From an uncultured Collinsella sp. (GTDB taxonomy: Bacteria > Actinomycetota > Coriobacteriia > Coriobacteriales > Coriobacteriaceae): 64,000 bases of DNA. Positions 16,725-25,886 of the stretch are shown here, piece after piece. The DNA lies in the NCBI GenBank assembly GCA_900541065.1, contig UQIE01000004.1:71307-135306 (forward strand), written 5' to 3'. How positions within the stretch are numbered: position 1 is the first letter of the stretch; every line of letters begins with the position of its first letter. The position numbers and the translations under genes are program-made. The notes under the pieces were generated by a model, which searched no databases, was not told the origin of the DNA, and saw only the letters and a list, made by a program, of their open reading frames with translations.

Positions 16725-17957
16725 GTGGCCGTTACCGCGCTGTACGTGCACGTGCCGTTTTGCGCTCAAAAGTGCCGGTACTGCGACTTTGACTCGCGCA
16801 GTTTCGCTTCGTGCGAGCTGGGTGCAGCGCTCGATGCCTATTTTGAGCAGTTGTTCGCGCGCCTCGATGCTTTTGGCAAGGCTGGTGCCCTTGACCAGAT
16901 CCGCACCGTCTATGTTGGCGGCGGTACGCCGTCGCTGGCGGGGGAGCGCCTGGTAGAACTCGCCCGGCGTATCTCTGCGTGGTGCGCCCCCGTTGAGTTT
17001 ACCTGCGAGGCCAATCCCGAGTCGCTGACCGCCGAGCTTGCCACTGCGCTTGCCAAGGTTGGTGTCACACGCGTCTCTCTGGGCGTGCAAACGCTCGATA
17101 ACACCGAACTTACTGCCATCGGCCGTATTCACGATGCCGATCGGGCGCTCGCTGCCATCGCGACGGTCAAGAACGCTGGGCTTGACGTGTCGTGCGACCT
17201 TATGTGCGGACTTCCCGGGCAAACCGCATCGAGTTGGAAGCGCACGCTCGATGGCGTGCTCGCGGCGGCTCCACATCATGTGTCGGTCTACCCGCTTACG
17301 CTCGAGGAGGGGACGCCCCTTTATCGCATGGCGTGCCGCGACGAGTCGCTCGAGCCTGATGAGGATTTTCAGGCCGCCTGCATGGATGTGGCGCGTGAGC
17401 GTCTGGGTGCGGCCGGTTATCACCCCTATGAGGTGGCAAGCTATGCGCTCGACGGGCATGAGTGCGCCCATAACATTGCCTACTGGACCGGACGGGGCTA
17501 CCTGGGCCTGGGTCGTTCTGCCGCGGGCATGCTCGACGCCGAGGATTTCGATCGCTTGGCCGGACTGTTTTCCGACGTGCCTGCTCGCGGCGATGCGTAT
17601 CGCGTGCGCCTGGTGCAACGTGACGATGACGCGACGGCGTTCGAGGCCGAATATCTGTCGCAGCGCGAGGCAGCGGCCGAAGACCTGATGCTTGCTTGCC
17701 GCATGACGCGCGGTGTCGCGTCCGACCTGTTGATTCGCGTGGCTCGTGTCATCCCGGCCGATGAGCTGACAGCTGCTTGCGATCGCGTGCTCGAATTGGG
17801 TCTTGCCACATGGGTGCCCGAGACGCTCGGGGTCCATGAGGGACCCTTCACTTCGGCAGATGTCGTCGCGGGCCATGTTCGAGCTCGTTTAGCACCGACA
17901 CACCTGGGCTGGCTCGATGGAAATGTTCTGTTCGAGCTGTTTTGGGATCTAGCTTAG
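16725..17957 (+). CDS. hemW: HemW-like radical SAM protein (coproporphyrinogen III oxidase family)
   Basis: The radical SAM cluster motif CAQKCRYC has Cys13, Cys17 and Cys20, followed by VYVGGGTPS and the SLGVQTLDN segment. HemW is a heme-binding chaperone that inserts heme into respiratory proteins; it resembles HemN but lacks the extra N-terminal residues needed for decarboxylation. Here the motif is close to the N-terminus, as in HemW. The GTG start gives 410 aa. Its placement next to lepA and dnaJ-type genes is common in Gram-positive bacteria (lepA-hemW-hrcA-dnaJ), though no hrcA is seen here. Confidence 0.88.
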   Translation: MAVTALYVHVPFCAQKCRYCDFDSRSFASCELGAALDAYFEQLFARLDAFGKAGALDQIRTVYVGGGTPSLAGERLVELARRISAWCAPVEFTCEANPESLTAELATALAKVGVTRVSLGVQTLDNTELTAIGRIHDADRALAAIATVKNAGLDVSCDLMCGLPGQTASSWKRTLDGVLAAAPHHVSVYPLTLEEGTPLYRMACRDESLEPDEDFQAACMDVARERLGAAGYHPYEVASYALDGHECAHNIAYWTGRGYLGLGRSAAGMLDAEDFDRLAGLFSDVPARGDAYRVRLVQRDDDATAFEAEYLSQREAAAEDLMLACRMTRGVASDLLIRVARVIPADELTAACDRVLELGLATWVPETLGVHEGPFTSADVVAGHVRARLAPTHLGWLDGNVLFELFWDLA

Positions 17958-17964
17958 GCCGCTC

Positions 17965-17973
17965 GGGTAGAAT
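17965..17973 (+). promoter_or_regulatory. Extended -10 promoter before the first dnaJ-type gene
   Basis: GGGTAGAAT, preceded by CCGCTC exactly as before lepA, lies about 43 bases ahead of the start codon. No CIRCE or HspR-type repeat was seen. Confidence 0.5.
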
Positions 17974-18015
17974 TACCGGAATATATTCGCTGCTGTGAGC
18001 AGGAGGTTGCCGCGC

Positions 18016-19119
18016 ATGGCGACGATGAACGAAAAAGATTACTACGAGATTCTGGGTGTCTCCAAGGACGCCACCTCGCGTGATATTCAAAAGGCCTTCC
18101 AGCAAAAGGCCCGCAAGCTCCATCCGGACGTCAACAAAGAGCCGGATGCCGAGGAAAAGTTCAAAGAGGTTTCCGAGGCCTACGCCGTGCTTTCGGATGA
18201 GCAAAAACGTGCGCGCTACGACGCCATGCGTTCGGGCAACCCCTTCGCCGGCGCTCCTACGGCTTCGCCCTATGGCGGCGGCTACGCCGGCAGCGCGGGC
18301 TATGGCAATCCCTTTGAGGGCGGTTTTCCCTTTGGTGGCGCCTGGGGCCAGCCGCGTCGCGGGCAGGCTGCCTACAATCCCGAGAACGGCGCCAACGTGG
18401 TCGTCGATATCAAACTCGACGCCAAGGAGGCAAAGGGCGGTGCCCGCAAGACCGTCCGCTACACGCGCTTCGATACCTGTAACAACTGCGGCGGTTCGGG
18501 CTCTGTCTCCTCCGAGCATGCCCATACCTGCCCAAGCTGTGGCGGCCGCGGCCATATCGACGTCGACCTGTCCTTCCTGTTTGGTGCGGGCACGTTCCAG
18601 TCGGTCTGCCCCGAGTGCGGCGGTTCCGGTAAGGTCGTGGCCGACCCCTGCCCTGATTGCGGCGGCAGCGGTCGTACTCGCGTAACCTCCGAGCAGACGA
18701 TTGAGTTTCCTGCCGGCACGCACGATGGCGACGAGGTCCGCATTGGCGGCATGGGTCATGCTGGCACCAACGGTGCCGCGGGCGGCGATCTGGTCGGCCG
18801 CGCCCATGTTGAGGCCGAGCGCTTGGAAGGCAAAGCTCGTACCGGTTTTTACCTGACGGGCATCGTGGCGCCGTTTTTGGTACTCTCGGCCATCTCGGGC
18901 GTGTTCTCGGCCTTTGCCGTGATGTGCTTTATTCCGTTTGCCATGGGCCTGTTCATGGTGCTTTCGGACGGCGTGCTTCATCGCAGCCTGCTGTGGTGGA
19001 AGCGCGGCGCGATGCAGTTTGCCAACGGTTTTGCCAACGGCTTCATGTTCGCGCTCGTGTCGGTTTGGTTCGCGAGCTGCTCGCAACGGGCCATGCTTTC
19101 GCCGTACCAAATGCAATAA
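18016..19119 (+). CDS. DnaJ-type protein with C-terminal membrane domain
   Basis: The 367-residue protein begins like DnaJ: a J-domain at residues 8-70 with HPD at 36-38, a Gly/Phe-rich stretch (75-115), and a zinc domain with four CxxCGGxG repeats (about 155-220). The C-terminal substrate domain is cut short near residue 270. In its place are hydrophobic segments at about 280-317 and 338-355, predicted to be membrane helices. It is therefore probably a membrane-anchored Hsp40 that recruits DnaK to the membrane, which is inferred. AGGAGG at 18001 sets the start. A canonical dnaJ follows, so this looks like a diverged duplicate. Confidence 0.8.
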   Translation: MATMNEKDYYEILGVSKDATSRDIQKAFQQKARKLHPDVNKEPDAEEKFKEVSEAYAVLSDEQKRARYDAMRSGNPFAGAPTASPYGGGYAGSAGYGNPFEGGFPFGGAWGQPRRGQAAYNPENGANVVVDIKLDAKEAKGGARKTVRYTRFDTCNNCGGSGSVSSEHAHTCPSCGGRGHIDVDLSFLFGAGTFQSVCPECGGSGKVVADPCPDCGGSGRTRVTSEQTIEFPAGTHDGDEVRIGGMGHAGTNGAAGGDLVGRAHVEAERLEGKARTGFYLTGIVAPFLVLSAISGVFSAFAVMCFIPFAMGLFMVLSDGVLHRSLLWWKRGAMQFANGFANGFMFALVSVWFASCSQRAMLSPYQMQ

Positions 19120-19152
19120 CATCAAACCCTCTGTTTGCGGTCGGCCCTGCTT

Positions 19153-19161
19153 GGGTATAGG
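19153..19161 (+). promoter_or_regulatory. Possible extended -10 before dnaJ
   Basis: GGGTATAGG resembles the other GG-G-TA promoters and lies about 40 bases before the GTG of dnaJ. Confidence 0.4.
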
Positions 19162-19200
19162 ACGCACTGTGACAATAATGAAAGTCGGAAGGATTCGGTC

Positions 19201-20349
19201 GTGTCGGAAAATAGGGATTACTACGAGGTGCTTGGCGTCGACAGGGATGCCGACGCGCGGACGATTAAGCGTGCGTTTCTAAAGAAGGCCCGTACCGTAC
19301 ATCCGGATGTTTCGGACGACCCCGAGGCCGAGGCCAAGTTCAAGGAGCTCAACGAGGCCTATTCCGTTCTTTCCGATGAGCAGAAGCGTGCTAACTACGA
19401 CCGTTACGGCACTGCCGACGGCCCTGGTGGTTCGGGCTACGTCGATATCAACGATATCTTTGGTGGCATGGGCATGGACGACTTGTTCTCGTCGTTCTTT
19501 GGCGGCGGTGCCGGCGGTGGCGCCCGCAGCCGTCGTGAGCGTCGTCGCGGACGAGACATGGCCATCTCGCTTTCGGTGACGCTCGAGGAGGCGGCGCTCG
19601 GCTGCAAAAAGACAATCAGCTATGACCGCCTTGCTCCTTGCGAGGACTGCAATGGCACCGGTAGGGCAGAGGGCGCACAGGAAAAGCAGTGCGGCCGCTG
19701 CCACGGTACGGGCTACGTCACGACGGTTCAGCGTTCGTTCCTGGGCCAGGTTCAGTCTTCCTCGCCTTGCCCCGACTGCCATGGTGAGGGCACGGTTATC
19801 GATCATCCCTGCGAGACCTGCGACGGTCAAGGCCGCACGCCTTCGCACGAAAAGATCGACATCGATATTCCCGCCGGCGTTTCGACCGGTCGCCAGCTGC
19901 GCGTGAGCGGCTTTGGCGAGGCCGGCCTTCGCGGCGAGCCTTCGGGCGACCTGATTGTCAACGTGCGCGTTGCCGACCATGAGCGCTTTAAGCGCAACGG
20001 GGACGACCTGTACCTGGTGAGCGATATCTCGATTGCGCAGGCTGCGCTCGGCTGCGAGATCGAGGTCGAGGGCATTATGCCCGACGAGGTCGTTAAGGTG
20101 ACGGTTCCCGCCGGCGCCCAGTACGGCGACACCGTGAGCGTCAATAATTACGGCATGCCGCGCATTGGCGGTGGCGGTTCGCGTGGCCGCCTGATCGTGC
20201 AACTGCGCGTGGTCGTTCCCACCAATCTTTCCAATAAGCAGCGCGAGCTGCTCCGTGCTTTTGCCGATGAGATGGGCGATGACGTCGCTTCCGGTAAGAA
20301 GTCGGTGACCGACCGTATCAAGAGTGCCCTCGACGATATCCTCGATTAA
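19201..20349 (+). CDS. dnaJ: Molecular chaperone DnaJ
   Basis: This canonical 382-residue Hsp40 has a J-domain with HPD at 34-36, a Gly-rich linker and four zinc-binding CxxCxGxG repeats (CEDCNGTG, CGRCHGTG, CPDCHGEG, CETCDGQG). Both C-terminal beta domains follow, through SVNNYGMPRIGGGGSRG. It stimulates DnaK ATPase and delivers unfolded clients. The GTG at 19201 follows GGAAGGA; an upstream in-frame region back to 19135 has no DnaJ sequence. It is immediately upstream of the methylthiotransferase gene, as dnaJ often is of prmA/rsmE/mtaB in Gram-positive bacteria. Confidence 0.93.
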   Translation: MSENRDYYEVLGVDRDADARTIKRAFLKKARTVHPDVSDDPEAEAKFKELNEAYSVLSDEQKRANYDRYGTADGPGGSGYVDINDIFGGMGMDDLFSSFFGGGAGGGARSRRERRRGRDMAISLSVTLEEAALGCKKTISYDRLAPCEDCNGTGRAEGAQEKQCGRCHGTGYVTTVQRSFLGQVQSSSPCPDCHGEGTVIDHPCETCDGQGRTPSHEKIDIDIPAGVSTGRQLRVSGFGEAGLRGEPSGDLIVNVRVADHERFKRNGDDLYLVSDISIAQAALGCEIEVEGIMPDEVVKVTVPAGAQYGDTVSVNNYGMPRIGGGGSRGRLIVQLRVVVPTNLSNKQRELLRAFADEMGDDVASGKKSVTDRIKSALDDILD

Positions 20350-20358
20350 GGAGCCCGC

Positions 20359-21651
20359 GTGCTCGCACCCCATATTTCCGTCGTCAACCTCGGCTGCCGT
20401 GTCAACCGGGTTGAGTCTGACCGTATCACTGCCGATCTTATGCGCTTGGGCTTTGCTATTGTGGAGCCCCAGGATGCCGATCTGATCGTCATTAACACTT
20501 GTGCCGTTACGGGCGAGGCCGAGGCCAAGACCCGTAAGGCCGTCCGTCATGCGCTGGCCCATCCAAACGAGCCCTATGTGGTCGTGACCGGATGCGTGGT
20601 CAATTTGCATCCCGAGGAGCTGTCGGAGCTTTCGGATCGCGTGATTGCCGAGCCGTCCAAGATAGATGTCGCCGAACGTGTATGCGAGGTGCTGGGTGTT
20701 GAGTCCGATAGCGTTCCCGCCTGCAGCGATGGCGAGGTGGTCGATGCGCTCGGTCGCTCTCGCCTGGGCGTGAAGATTCAGGATGGCTGCAACCATCGCT
20801 GCACTTATTGCATTGTGTGGAAGGCGCGCGGCCCCGAGCGCTCCGTGCCCGTCGAGTCCGTGCTCGAGCAAGTTCGCGAGGCCCAGGAGGCCGGCGTGCC
20901 CGAGGTGGTGCTGACCGGTGTGAACCTGGGTGCCTACGATGGCAAGAGCGCGACCGACGAGCACGTCGAAATCGATGAACTGCTCGAGGCCATCATGGAG
21001 CGCACGTCTATTCCGCATGTGCGCATTTCCTCGGTCGAGCCCATGGATATCTCCGAGCGCCTGCTTAAGGTTATGGCGCGCTTTCCGCAGCGTATCGCCC
21101 CGTTTTTGCACCTGCCCGTGCAGTCCGGCTGCACGGCGACCCTGCATCGCATGGGCCGTCCCTATAGTGCGGAGGCCTTTGAGGACACGGTGCGTATGAT
21201 TCGCGCCAATCTGCCGCAGGCGTCACTTTCTTGCGACGTTATTGTCGGCTTCCCTGGCGAGACGGACGAGGAGTTCGAGGAGTCGCTGGCGCTGTGCCGC
21301 CGTGTGGGTTTCTCGCGTATGCACGTGTTCCGCTACAGCAAGCGTCCCGGTACCCTTGCTGCCGACATGCCCGACCAGGTTCCGCCCGAGGTTATGGCCG
21401 AGCGCAGCCGCCGTATGCGGGCCGCTGCACAGGAGCTCGCTATTGCCGACGCTCGCCGTCGCGTGGGCACGGTCGAGCGTGCCGTGCTCGAGTATGGCGA
21501 CAACCTGACGCTCGGCTCGTTCCATCATGCCCGTCTTGACGATACCTGTGGACTTACAGCCCCGTGCCTGCTCGATGTTGCTATCATCGGAGTCGATGAT
21601 TCCGGCTTGGTCCATGCACGCAGGGAGGTTCATGGAAGCCTCGAAGATTAG
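20359..21651 (+). CDS. mtaB: tRNA methylthiotransferase, MtaB-like (radical SAM)
   Basis: MtaB adds a methylthio group to N6-threonylcarbamoyladenosine at position 37 of tRNA. The N-terminal domain supplies three cysteines for the auxiliary cluster (NLGCRVN, NTCAVTGEAE, TGCVV). The radical SAM motif CNHRCTYC sits near residue 145. The NLGC start and 430-residue length fit MtaB better than MiaB or RimO, both of which are present elsewhere in the window (43302 and 35325). The GTG start has AAGGAG upstream. The end overlaps the phoH start by 20 bases. Confidence 0.87.
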   Translation: MLAPHISVVNLGCRVNRVESDRITADLMRLGFAIVEPQDADLIVINTCAVTGEAEAKTRKAVRHALAHPNEPYVVVTGCVVNLHPEELSELSDRVIAEPSKIDVAERVCEVLGVESDSVPACSDGEVVDALGRSRLGVKIQDGCNHRCTYCIVWKARGPERSVPVESVLEQVREAQEAGVPEVVLTGVNLGAYDGKSATDEHVEIDELLEAIMERTSIPHVRISSVEPMDISERLLKVMARFPQRIAPFLHLPVQSGCTATLHRMGRPYSAEAFEDTVRMIRANLPQASLSCDVIVGFPGETDEEFEESLALCRRVGFSRMHVFRYSKRPGTLAADMPDQVPPEVMAERSRRMRAAAQELAIADARRRVGTVERAVLEYGDNLTLGSFHHARLDDTCGLTAPCLLDVAIIGVDDSGLVHARREVHGSLED

Positions 21652-22618
21652 ACTTACCGTTCCCGAGGGGATTGATCCCTCGCGCGTTTTGGGCGCCGGC
21701 GACGGCGTCCTTCGTGCGCTCGAGAGTTTGGTTCGCGCTCATGTGGTCGCCCGTGGCGATAGCATCTCCGTGAGCGGCGACCCGGACGAGGTCGAACTCG
21801 TGGCGCGCTTTTTCGAGCACGCTTTTTGCGAGGCGGCCGCCGGGCGCACGCTGTCTGCCGACGATGTCTCTCGCTGCCTGGCCGTCTTGCGCGACGGTGA
21901 GCACGAGGCTACGTCGCTTCGCGATGACGTGCTGCTTTCGTATCGCGGCCGCGTCATTCGCCCCAAGACGCTCGGCCAAAAGCGCTATGTGGATGCCATC
22001 CGCACGCATACCATCACGTTTGGCCTGGGTCCTGCCGGCACCGGTAAGACCTATCTGGCCATGGCGCTCGCCGTTGCCGCGCTCAAGCGTCACGAGGTGG
22101 GCCGTCTGATCTTGACGCGTCCGGTTGTCGAGGCGGGGGAGAATCTGGGCTTTTTGCCCGGCACCCTCGAGGAAAAGATCGATCCCTACATGCGTCCGCT
22201 TTACGACGCCCTTTTTGACATGATGGATCGCGAGCGCACCGATGAGCTTATGGAGCGCGGCGTGATCGAGATCGCCCCGCTTGCCTACATGCGCGGCCGC
22301 ACGCTGAGTGATGCCTTCGTGGTGCTCGACGAGGCACAAAATACCACGCCCGAGCAGATGAAGATGTTCCTGACGCGCCTGGGCTTCAACTCCAAGTTCG
22401 TGATTACCGGCGACCTGAGCCAGCGTGACCTGGTGGGTCGTCGTGGTGGCTTGGCGGATGTCGAGAAGATTTTGGGCCGTGTCGATGATGTCGCATTTTC
22501 GCACCTCGAGCGTGCCGACGTGGTGCGCCATGCCTTGGTGGGACGTATCGTCGAGGCATACGATACTTATGATGATGTGCGCGAGAAGCGCGTACGTGAC
22601 CGAAAGGAGTCCCGTTGA
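21632..22618 (+). CDS. phoH: PhoH-like ATPase
   Basis: The 328-residue protein has Walker A GPAGTGKT at about 133-140 and Walker B FVVLDEAQN. It has the PhoH fold and an N-terminal KH-like region. PhoH proteins are RNA-linked ATPases and are very often encoded directly upstream of ybeY and era, as here, which suggests a role in ribosome or RNA quality control. The start at 21632 follows GGGAGG and overlaps the upstream gene. The stop overlaps the TTG start of ybeY. Confidence 0.9.
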   Translation: MEASKIRLTVPEGIDPSRVLGAGDGVLRALESLVRAHVVARGDSISVSGDPDEVELVARFFEHAFCEAAAGRTLSADDVSRCLAVLRDGEHEATSLRDDVLLSYRGRVIRPKTLGQKRYVDAIRTHTITFGLGPAGTGKTYLAMALAVAALKRHEVGRLILTRPVVEAGENLGFLPGTLEEKIDPYMRPLYDALFDMMDRERTDELMERGVIEIAPLAYMRGRTLSDAFVVLDEAQNTTPEQMKMFLTRLGFNSKFVITGDLSQRDLVGRRGGLADVEKILGRVDDVAFSHLERADVVRHALVGRIVEAYDTYDDVREKRVRDRKESR

Positions 22619-23124
22619 GTGTATTGATCAGCAACGATGCCGAGCTCGATACGCTGCTCGACGCGCAGGAGGTGGAGCACATCTGCGAGGTTGTGCTTGC
22701 CGCCGAGGGCGTTGAGCGTGAAGTCGAGATTTCCCTTTCGTATGTCGACGAGGACGAGATGCACGAGCTCAACCACGAGTGGCGCGGTATCGACCGCACC
22801 ACCGATGTGCTCTCGTTTGAATGCGACTCGGCCTTTGACGAGGATATTCCCGCCGACGAGACGCTCGAGCTCGGCGATATCATCTTGGCCCCGCAGGTTA
22901 TTGCCCGTCAGGCCCCCGGTTTTGGCAATAGCCCCGCTGACGAGTGTCGTCTGATGCTCGTACACGGCATGCTGCACCTGCTGGGCTATGACCATATCGA
23001 GGACGACGAGGCCGAGGTCATGGAGGCCCGCGAGGACGCCATCCTGCGCGATCTGGCGCTCGAGCGCGGCGAGGACCCCAAGCTAGTCTACGTCGGCCCC
23101 ATCACCAACCACGCCCACGACTAG
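22615..23124 (+). CDS. ybeY: Endoribonuclease YbeY (rRNA maturation factor)
   Basis: This 169-residue metalloprotein has the zinc motif HGMLHLLGYDH near residues 122-132 and the RTTDVLSF segment. YbeY takes part in 16S rRNA 3'-end maturation and 70S quality control. The predicted start is a TTG overlapping the phoH stop, with AAAGGAG 8 bases before; no ATG or GTG in the frame fits better. The cluster phoH-ybeY-dgkA-era-recO is the standard Gram-positive order. Confidence 0.92.
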   Translation: MSVLISNDAELDTLLDAQEVEHICEVVLAAEGVEREVEISLSYVDEDEMHELNHEWRGIDRTTDVLSFECDSAFDEDIPADETLELGDIILAPQVIARQAPGFGNSPADECRLMLVHGMLHLLGYDHIEDDEAEVMEAREDAILRDLALERGEDPKLVYVGPITNHAHD

Positions 23125-23133
23125 GAGCCGTCT

Positions 23134-23511
23134 ATGATTCCCGGATCGAACAAGGACCATCCGTCCTTCTTAAAGTCGTTTTCTTACGCTATGGAGGGCT
23201 TCGTCACCGCCGTCAAGACCGAGCGCAACATTAAGGTCATGCTCGTGGCGGGCGTGTGCACCGTCATTGCAGGCTGCATCGTGGGGCTCGACATTGCCGA
23301 GTGGGCCACGATTATCATCTGTTGCGGCCTGGTGATCCACGGCGAGCTTTGCAATACCGCCATGGAGGCCATCGTCGACCTGGCGACCCAGGAGCTCCAT
23401 CCGCTGGCCAAGCGTGCGAAGGACATCGCCGCCGCCTCCGTATACGTTCTTTCCATCACCGCCGCGATTGTGGGCTTGCTGGTATTTGCCCACGCGCTCG
23501 GCTTTATTTAG
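23134..23511 (+). CDS. dgkA: Diacylglycerol / undecaprenol kinase family protein
   Basis: The 125-residue membrane protein has three hydrophobic helices. Its signature GELCNTAMEAIVDLATQE is followed by HPLAKRAKDIAAASV, the catalytic/ATP-binding region of the small DgkA family. In Gram-positive bacteria this family usually phosphorylates undecaprenol rather than diacylglycerol, so the substrate here is uncertain. Its place between ybeY and era is conserved. The ATG has TAGGAG upstream. Confidence 0.9.
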   Translation: MIPGSNKDHPSFLKSFSYAMEGFVTAVKTERNIKVMLVAGVCTVIAGCIVGLDIAEWATIIICCGLVIHGELCNTAMEAIVDLATQELHPLAKRAKDIAAASVYVLSITAAIVGLLVFAHALGFI

Positions 23512-23523
23512 AAAGGGATTCCC

Positions 23524-24591
23524 ATGTCCGACAATATGCAGCTTGCCGATGAGATTTTGGACGACGAGTCCCTGGACGCGGTGGATACCGAGGAGCTCGA
23601 GGATGTCGAGGAGTTCGACCCGTTTGAGGGTATGAGCGACGAGGAACTCGACGCCCTGTGCGACGAGGACGACAACCTCGCGGGCTTTGGTGACGTTGAG
23701 CCCGGTTTCCGCAGCGGCTTTGTGGCCCTGGTCGGTCGTCCCAACGCTGGCAAGTCTACGCTGCTTAATGCCTGCTATGGCAAAAAGGTCGCCATCACCT
23801 CGCCGGTGGCCCAGACGACCCGCCGCCGCATGCGCGCCGTCGTCAACCGCCCCGGCTACCAGCTGGTCTTTGTCGATACCCCCGGTATTCATAAGCCCAA
23901 GGACGGCTTGGGATCCGAGCTCAACAAGAGCGCGTTGTTCGAGCTGAACGATGTTGATGTTGTCGCGTTTTTGATTGATGCCACCAAACCGATCGGCAGG
24001 GGAGACGCCTGGGTTGCCGAGCGCGTCAGATGCGCTCGTTGCAAGAAGGTCCTGGTGCTCACCAAGGCCGATGAGGCCGACCCCGCACAGGTCATGGAGC
24101 AGCTTAAGGCAGCCCACGAACTCATGGAATATGACGACGAGATTGTGACGTCGTCGGTCAAGAACTTCAACGTCGATGCATTTATCGAGACCGTTGCGCA
24201 CTTTTTGCCTGAGGGTCCGCGTTGGTTCCCCGAGGACATGGGTACCGACGCTTCCGATGAGACGCTCGTTGCCGAGTTTGTACGCGAGAAGGTCTTGCGC
24301 CGCACCCGTGATGAGATTCCGCACTCCGTTGGCGTGATCTGCGATGCGCTCGAGCAGACCAAGAAGGTGCTGCGCGTGCACGCCACCATTTACGTCGAGC
24401 GCGAGGGCCAAAAGGGCATCATCATCGGTAAGGGCGGCGAGATGATCAAGCATATCGGTATCGACGCCCGTCGCGATCTTGAGCGCATCTTTGGCACGCA
24501 GGTCTTTTTGGAGCTGGACGTGAAGGTCAAGGCCGGCTGGCGTGACGACGAGGCCCAGATTCGCCGCTTTGGCTACAACGCCGAGGACTAA
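23524..24591 (+). CDS. era: GTPase Era
   Basis: Era binds 16S rRNA and couples 30S assembly to growth. The G1 motif GRPNAGKST is at residues 71-79, followed by DTPGIHKP and TKADE. The C-terminal KH domain carries the GKGGEMIKHIG loop. The protein is about 60 residues longer than usual at the N-terminus because of a strongly acidic segment with many Asp and Glu residues before GFRSGFVALVG. The ATG start has AAAGGG upstream and the extension keeps the normal codon bias, so it is probably real. Confidence 0.93.
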   Translation: MSDNMQLADEILDDESLDAVDTEELEDVEEFDPFEGMSDEELDALCDEDDNLAGFGDVEPGFRSGFVALVGRPNAGKSTLLNACYGKKVAITSPVAQTTRRRMRAVVNRPGYQLVFVDTPGIHKPKDGLGSELNKSALFELNDVDVVAFLIDATKPIGRGDAWVAERVRCARCKKVLVLTKADEADPAQVMEQLKAAHELMEYDDEIVTSSVKNFNVDAFIETVAHFLPEGPRWFPEDMGTDASDETLVAEFVREKVLRRTRDEIPHSVGVICDALEQTKKVLRVHATIYVEREGQKGIIIGKGGEMIKHIGIDARRDLERIFGTQVFLELDVKVKAGWRDDEAQIRRFGYNAED

Positions 24592-24606
24592 GGACGCGCG
24601 GCGCGC

Positions 24607-25356
24607 ATGGCAGGCTCCCGGACATATCGCACCAAGGTGCTCGTCCTCGATAAGACGAAGCTCAAAGAGACCGACCTGATCTTGACGATGCTTGACGAGC
24701 GGGGACGGCAGGTTCGTGCAGTGGCAAAGGGCGCCCGCAAACCCGGCGGACGCCTGGCTGCGCGCTGCGAGCTGTTCTGTACGGTCGATATGCTGCTCGC
24801 ACATGGACGGTCACTCGACGTGGTTTCTCAGGCCGAGCTTATGGAGGCGCCGCTCGGCGCTGCGCCCGATTACGAGACGACCTGCGCCGCAAGCGCGATC
24901 GCCGAGGTCGCGCGCGTGTGCTCGTTCGAGGACGCCGAGGACCCGTTTACCTTTGCCATAACGCAGCGAGCGCTTGCCCTGGTGGGCAGCGGGCTTGACA
25001 CGGCACATATGGACCTACTTGTGGCGGCATATGTCTTTAAGCTGCTATCGCACGTTGGCTATCGTCCCGATTTTTCGGCCTGTGTGCTGTGCGGAGACCC
25101 CATGCTGTCGTATTTTTCAGCCCAGGCGGGCGGTCTCATGTGCGGGTCGTGCGCGTCGAGCGTTCCAGGTGCCGAACTGGTGTCGACCGGTGAGACCGCA
25201 TGGCTGCGCGCCCTCATGTCCATGACCTTCGATGCGCTCATGGCCGAGCGAATCGACCCGCATACGGCGGCATTCCTGCTCGGGCTTTCGCATGTTTGGG
25301 CTGCGACGCACACCGATCAGCGCCTCCGCGCGATGGAATTCATGTTGGGTCGGTGA
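24607..25356 (+). CDS. recO: DNA repair protein RecO
   Basis: RecO works with RecR and RecF to load RecA on SSB-coated gaps. The 249-residue protein begins with an OB-fold (YRTKVLVLDKTKLKETDLIL), followed by a helical domain and a zinc-binding part with CVLC and CGSC pairs at about 158-183. The start at 24607 lies 15 bases after era, and GGACGCG is the only upstream purine run. It is the last gene of the dnaJ-to-recO series. Confidence 0.9.
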   Translation: MAGSRTYRTKVLVLDKTKLKETDLILTMLDERGRQVRAVAKGARKPGGRLAARCELFCTVDMLLAHGRSLDVVSQAELMEAPLGAAPDYETTCAASAIAEVARVCSFEDAEDPFTFAITQRALALVGSGLDTAHMDLLVAAYVFKLLSHVGYRPDFSACVLCGDPMLSYFSAQAGGLMCGSCASSVPGAELVSTGETAWLRALMSMTFDALMAERIDPHTAAFLLGLSHVWAATHTDQRLRAMEFMLGR

Positions 25357-25380
25357 TGATGCGCAGGCGCGGGCTGCTTG

Positions 25381-25389
25381 TGGTAACAT
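25381..25389 (+). promoter_or_regulatory. Extended -10 promoter of rpsO
   Basis: TGGTAACAT (TG-N-TAACAT) lies about 105 bases before the rpsO ATG and defines a structured leader. Confidence 0.5.
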
Positions 25390-25458
25390 ACCGACCTGTT
25401 GGTACCTCGACCTTGGTTGTTCGCTCCACCGGCGGCTTCCCAGTCCGAGGCGAATCGA

Positions 25459-25474
25459 GTCGCCCGTGGGCGAC
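25459..25474 (+). promoter_or_regulatory. Hairpin in the rpsO leader
   Basis: GTCGCC and GGCGAC form a perfect 6-bp stem around CGTG about 20 bases before the rpsO start, just ahead of the ribosome binding site GAAAGGTGA. S15 genes often carry leader structures for autogenous control; that role is inferred. Confidence 0.4.
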
Positions 25475-25494
25475 GCAAAACGAAAGGTGAAACA

Positions 25495-25773
25495 ATGACT
25501 GTTTCCAAAGAGCGCAAGGCGGAGCTGACTGCCCAGTTCGGTAACACCCCGGTCGACACCGGCAACCCCAAGGTTCAGGTCGCCATCCTGTCCGAGCGCA
25601 TCAAGGAGCTGACCGAGCACATGAAGTCCCACCAGAAGGACTTCCACACCCGTCGTGGCCTGCTCATGCTCGTCGGCCGTCGTCGTCGTCTTCTCTCCTA
25701 CATCAAGAAGAACGACATCGTCGAGTACCGTGAGCTCATCAAGGCTCTGGGCATCCGCGACAACATCCAGTAG
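25495..25773 (+). CDS. rpsO: 30S ribosomal protein S15
   Basis: This 92-residue protein binds 16S rRNA helices 20-22 early in 30S assembly. Family segments include TGNPKVQVAILSERI, HTRRGLLMLVGRRRRLL and KALGIRD. The ATG at 25495 follows AAAGGTGA; an upstream in-frame extension to 25399 is leader. Its place directly before pnp is conserved across bacteria, but here an intervening terminator separates the two genes. Confidence 0.96.
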   Translation: MTVSKERKAELTAQFGNTPVDTGNPKVQVAILSERIKELTEHMKSHQKDFHTRRGLLMLVGRRRRLLSYIKKNDIVEYRELIKALGIRDNIQ

Positions 25774-25788
25774 GATTTGTACATGCTA

Positions 25789-25819
25789 AGAGCGTCCTGC
25801 GCAGCGGGGCGCTCTTTTT
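25789..25819 (+). terminator. Rho-independent terminator between rpsO and pnp
   Basis: AGAGCGTCC (25789-25797) pairs with GGGCGCTCT (25807-25815), followed by a T-run to 25819. Confidence 0.85.
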
Positions 25820-25886
25820 GTGTAAGGGCGCGAACAATCACGCTCTGAAGCGTGGCGGGGGCAGGGGGCCCGCGTCACATGAGAAG

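Noticed and set aside
23170..24804. 544-codon minus-strand frame across dgkA, era and recO
   Set aside because: Shadow of conserved plus-strand genes.
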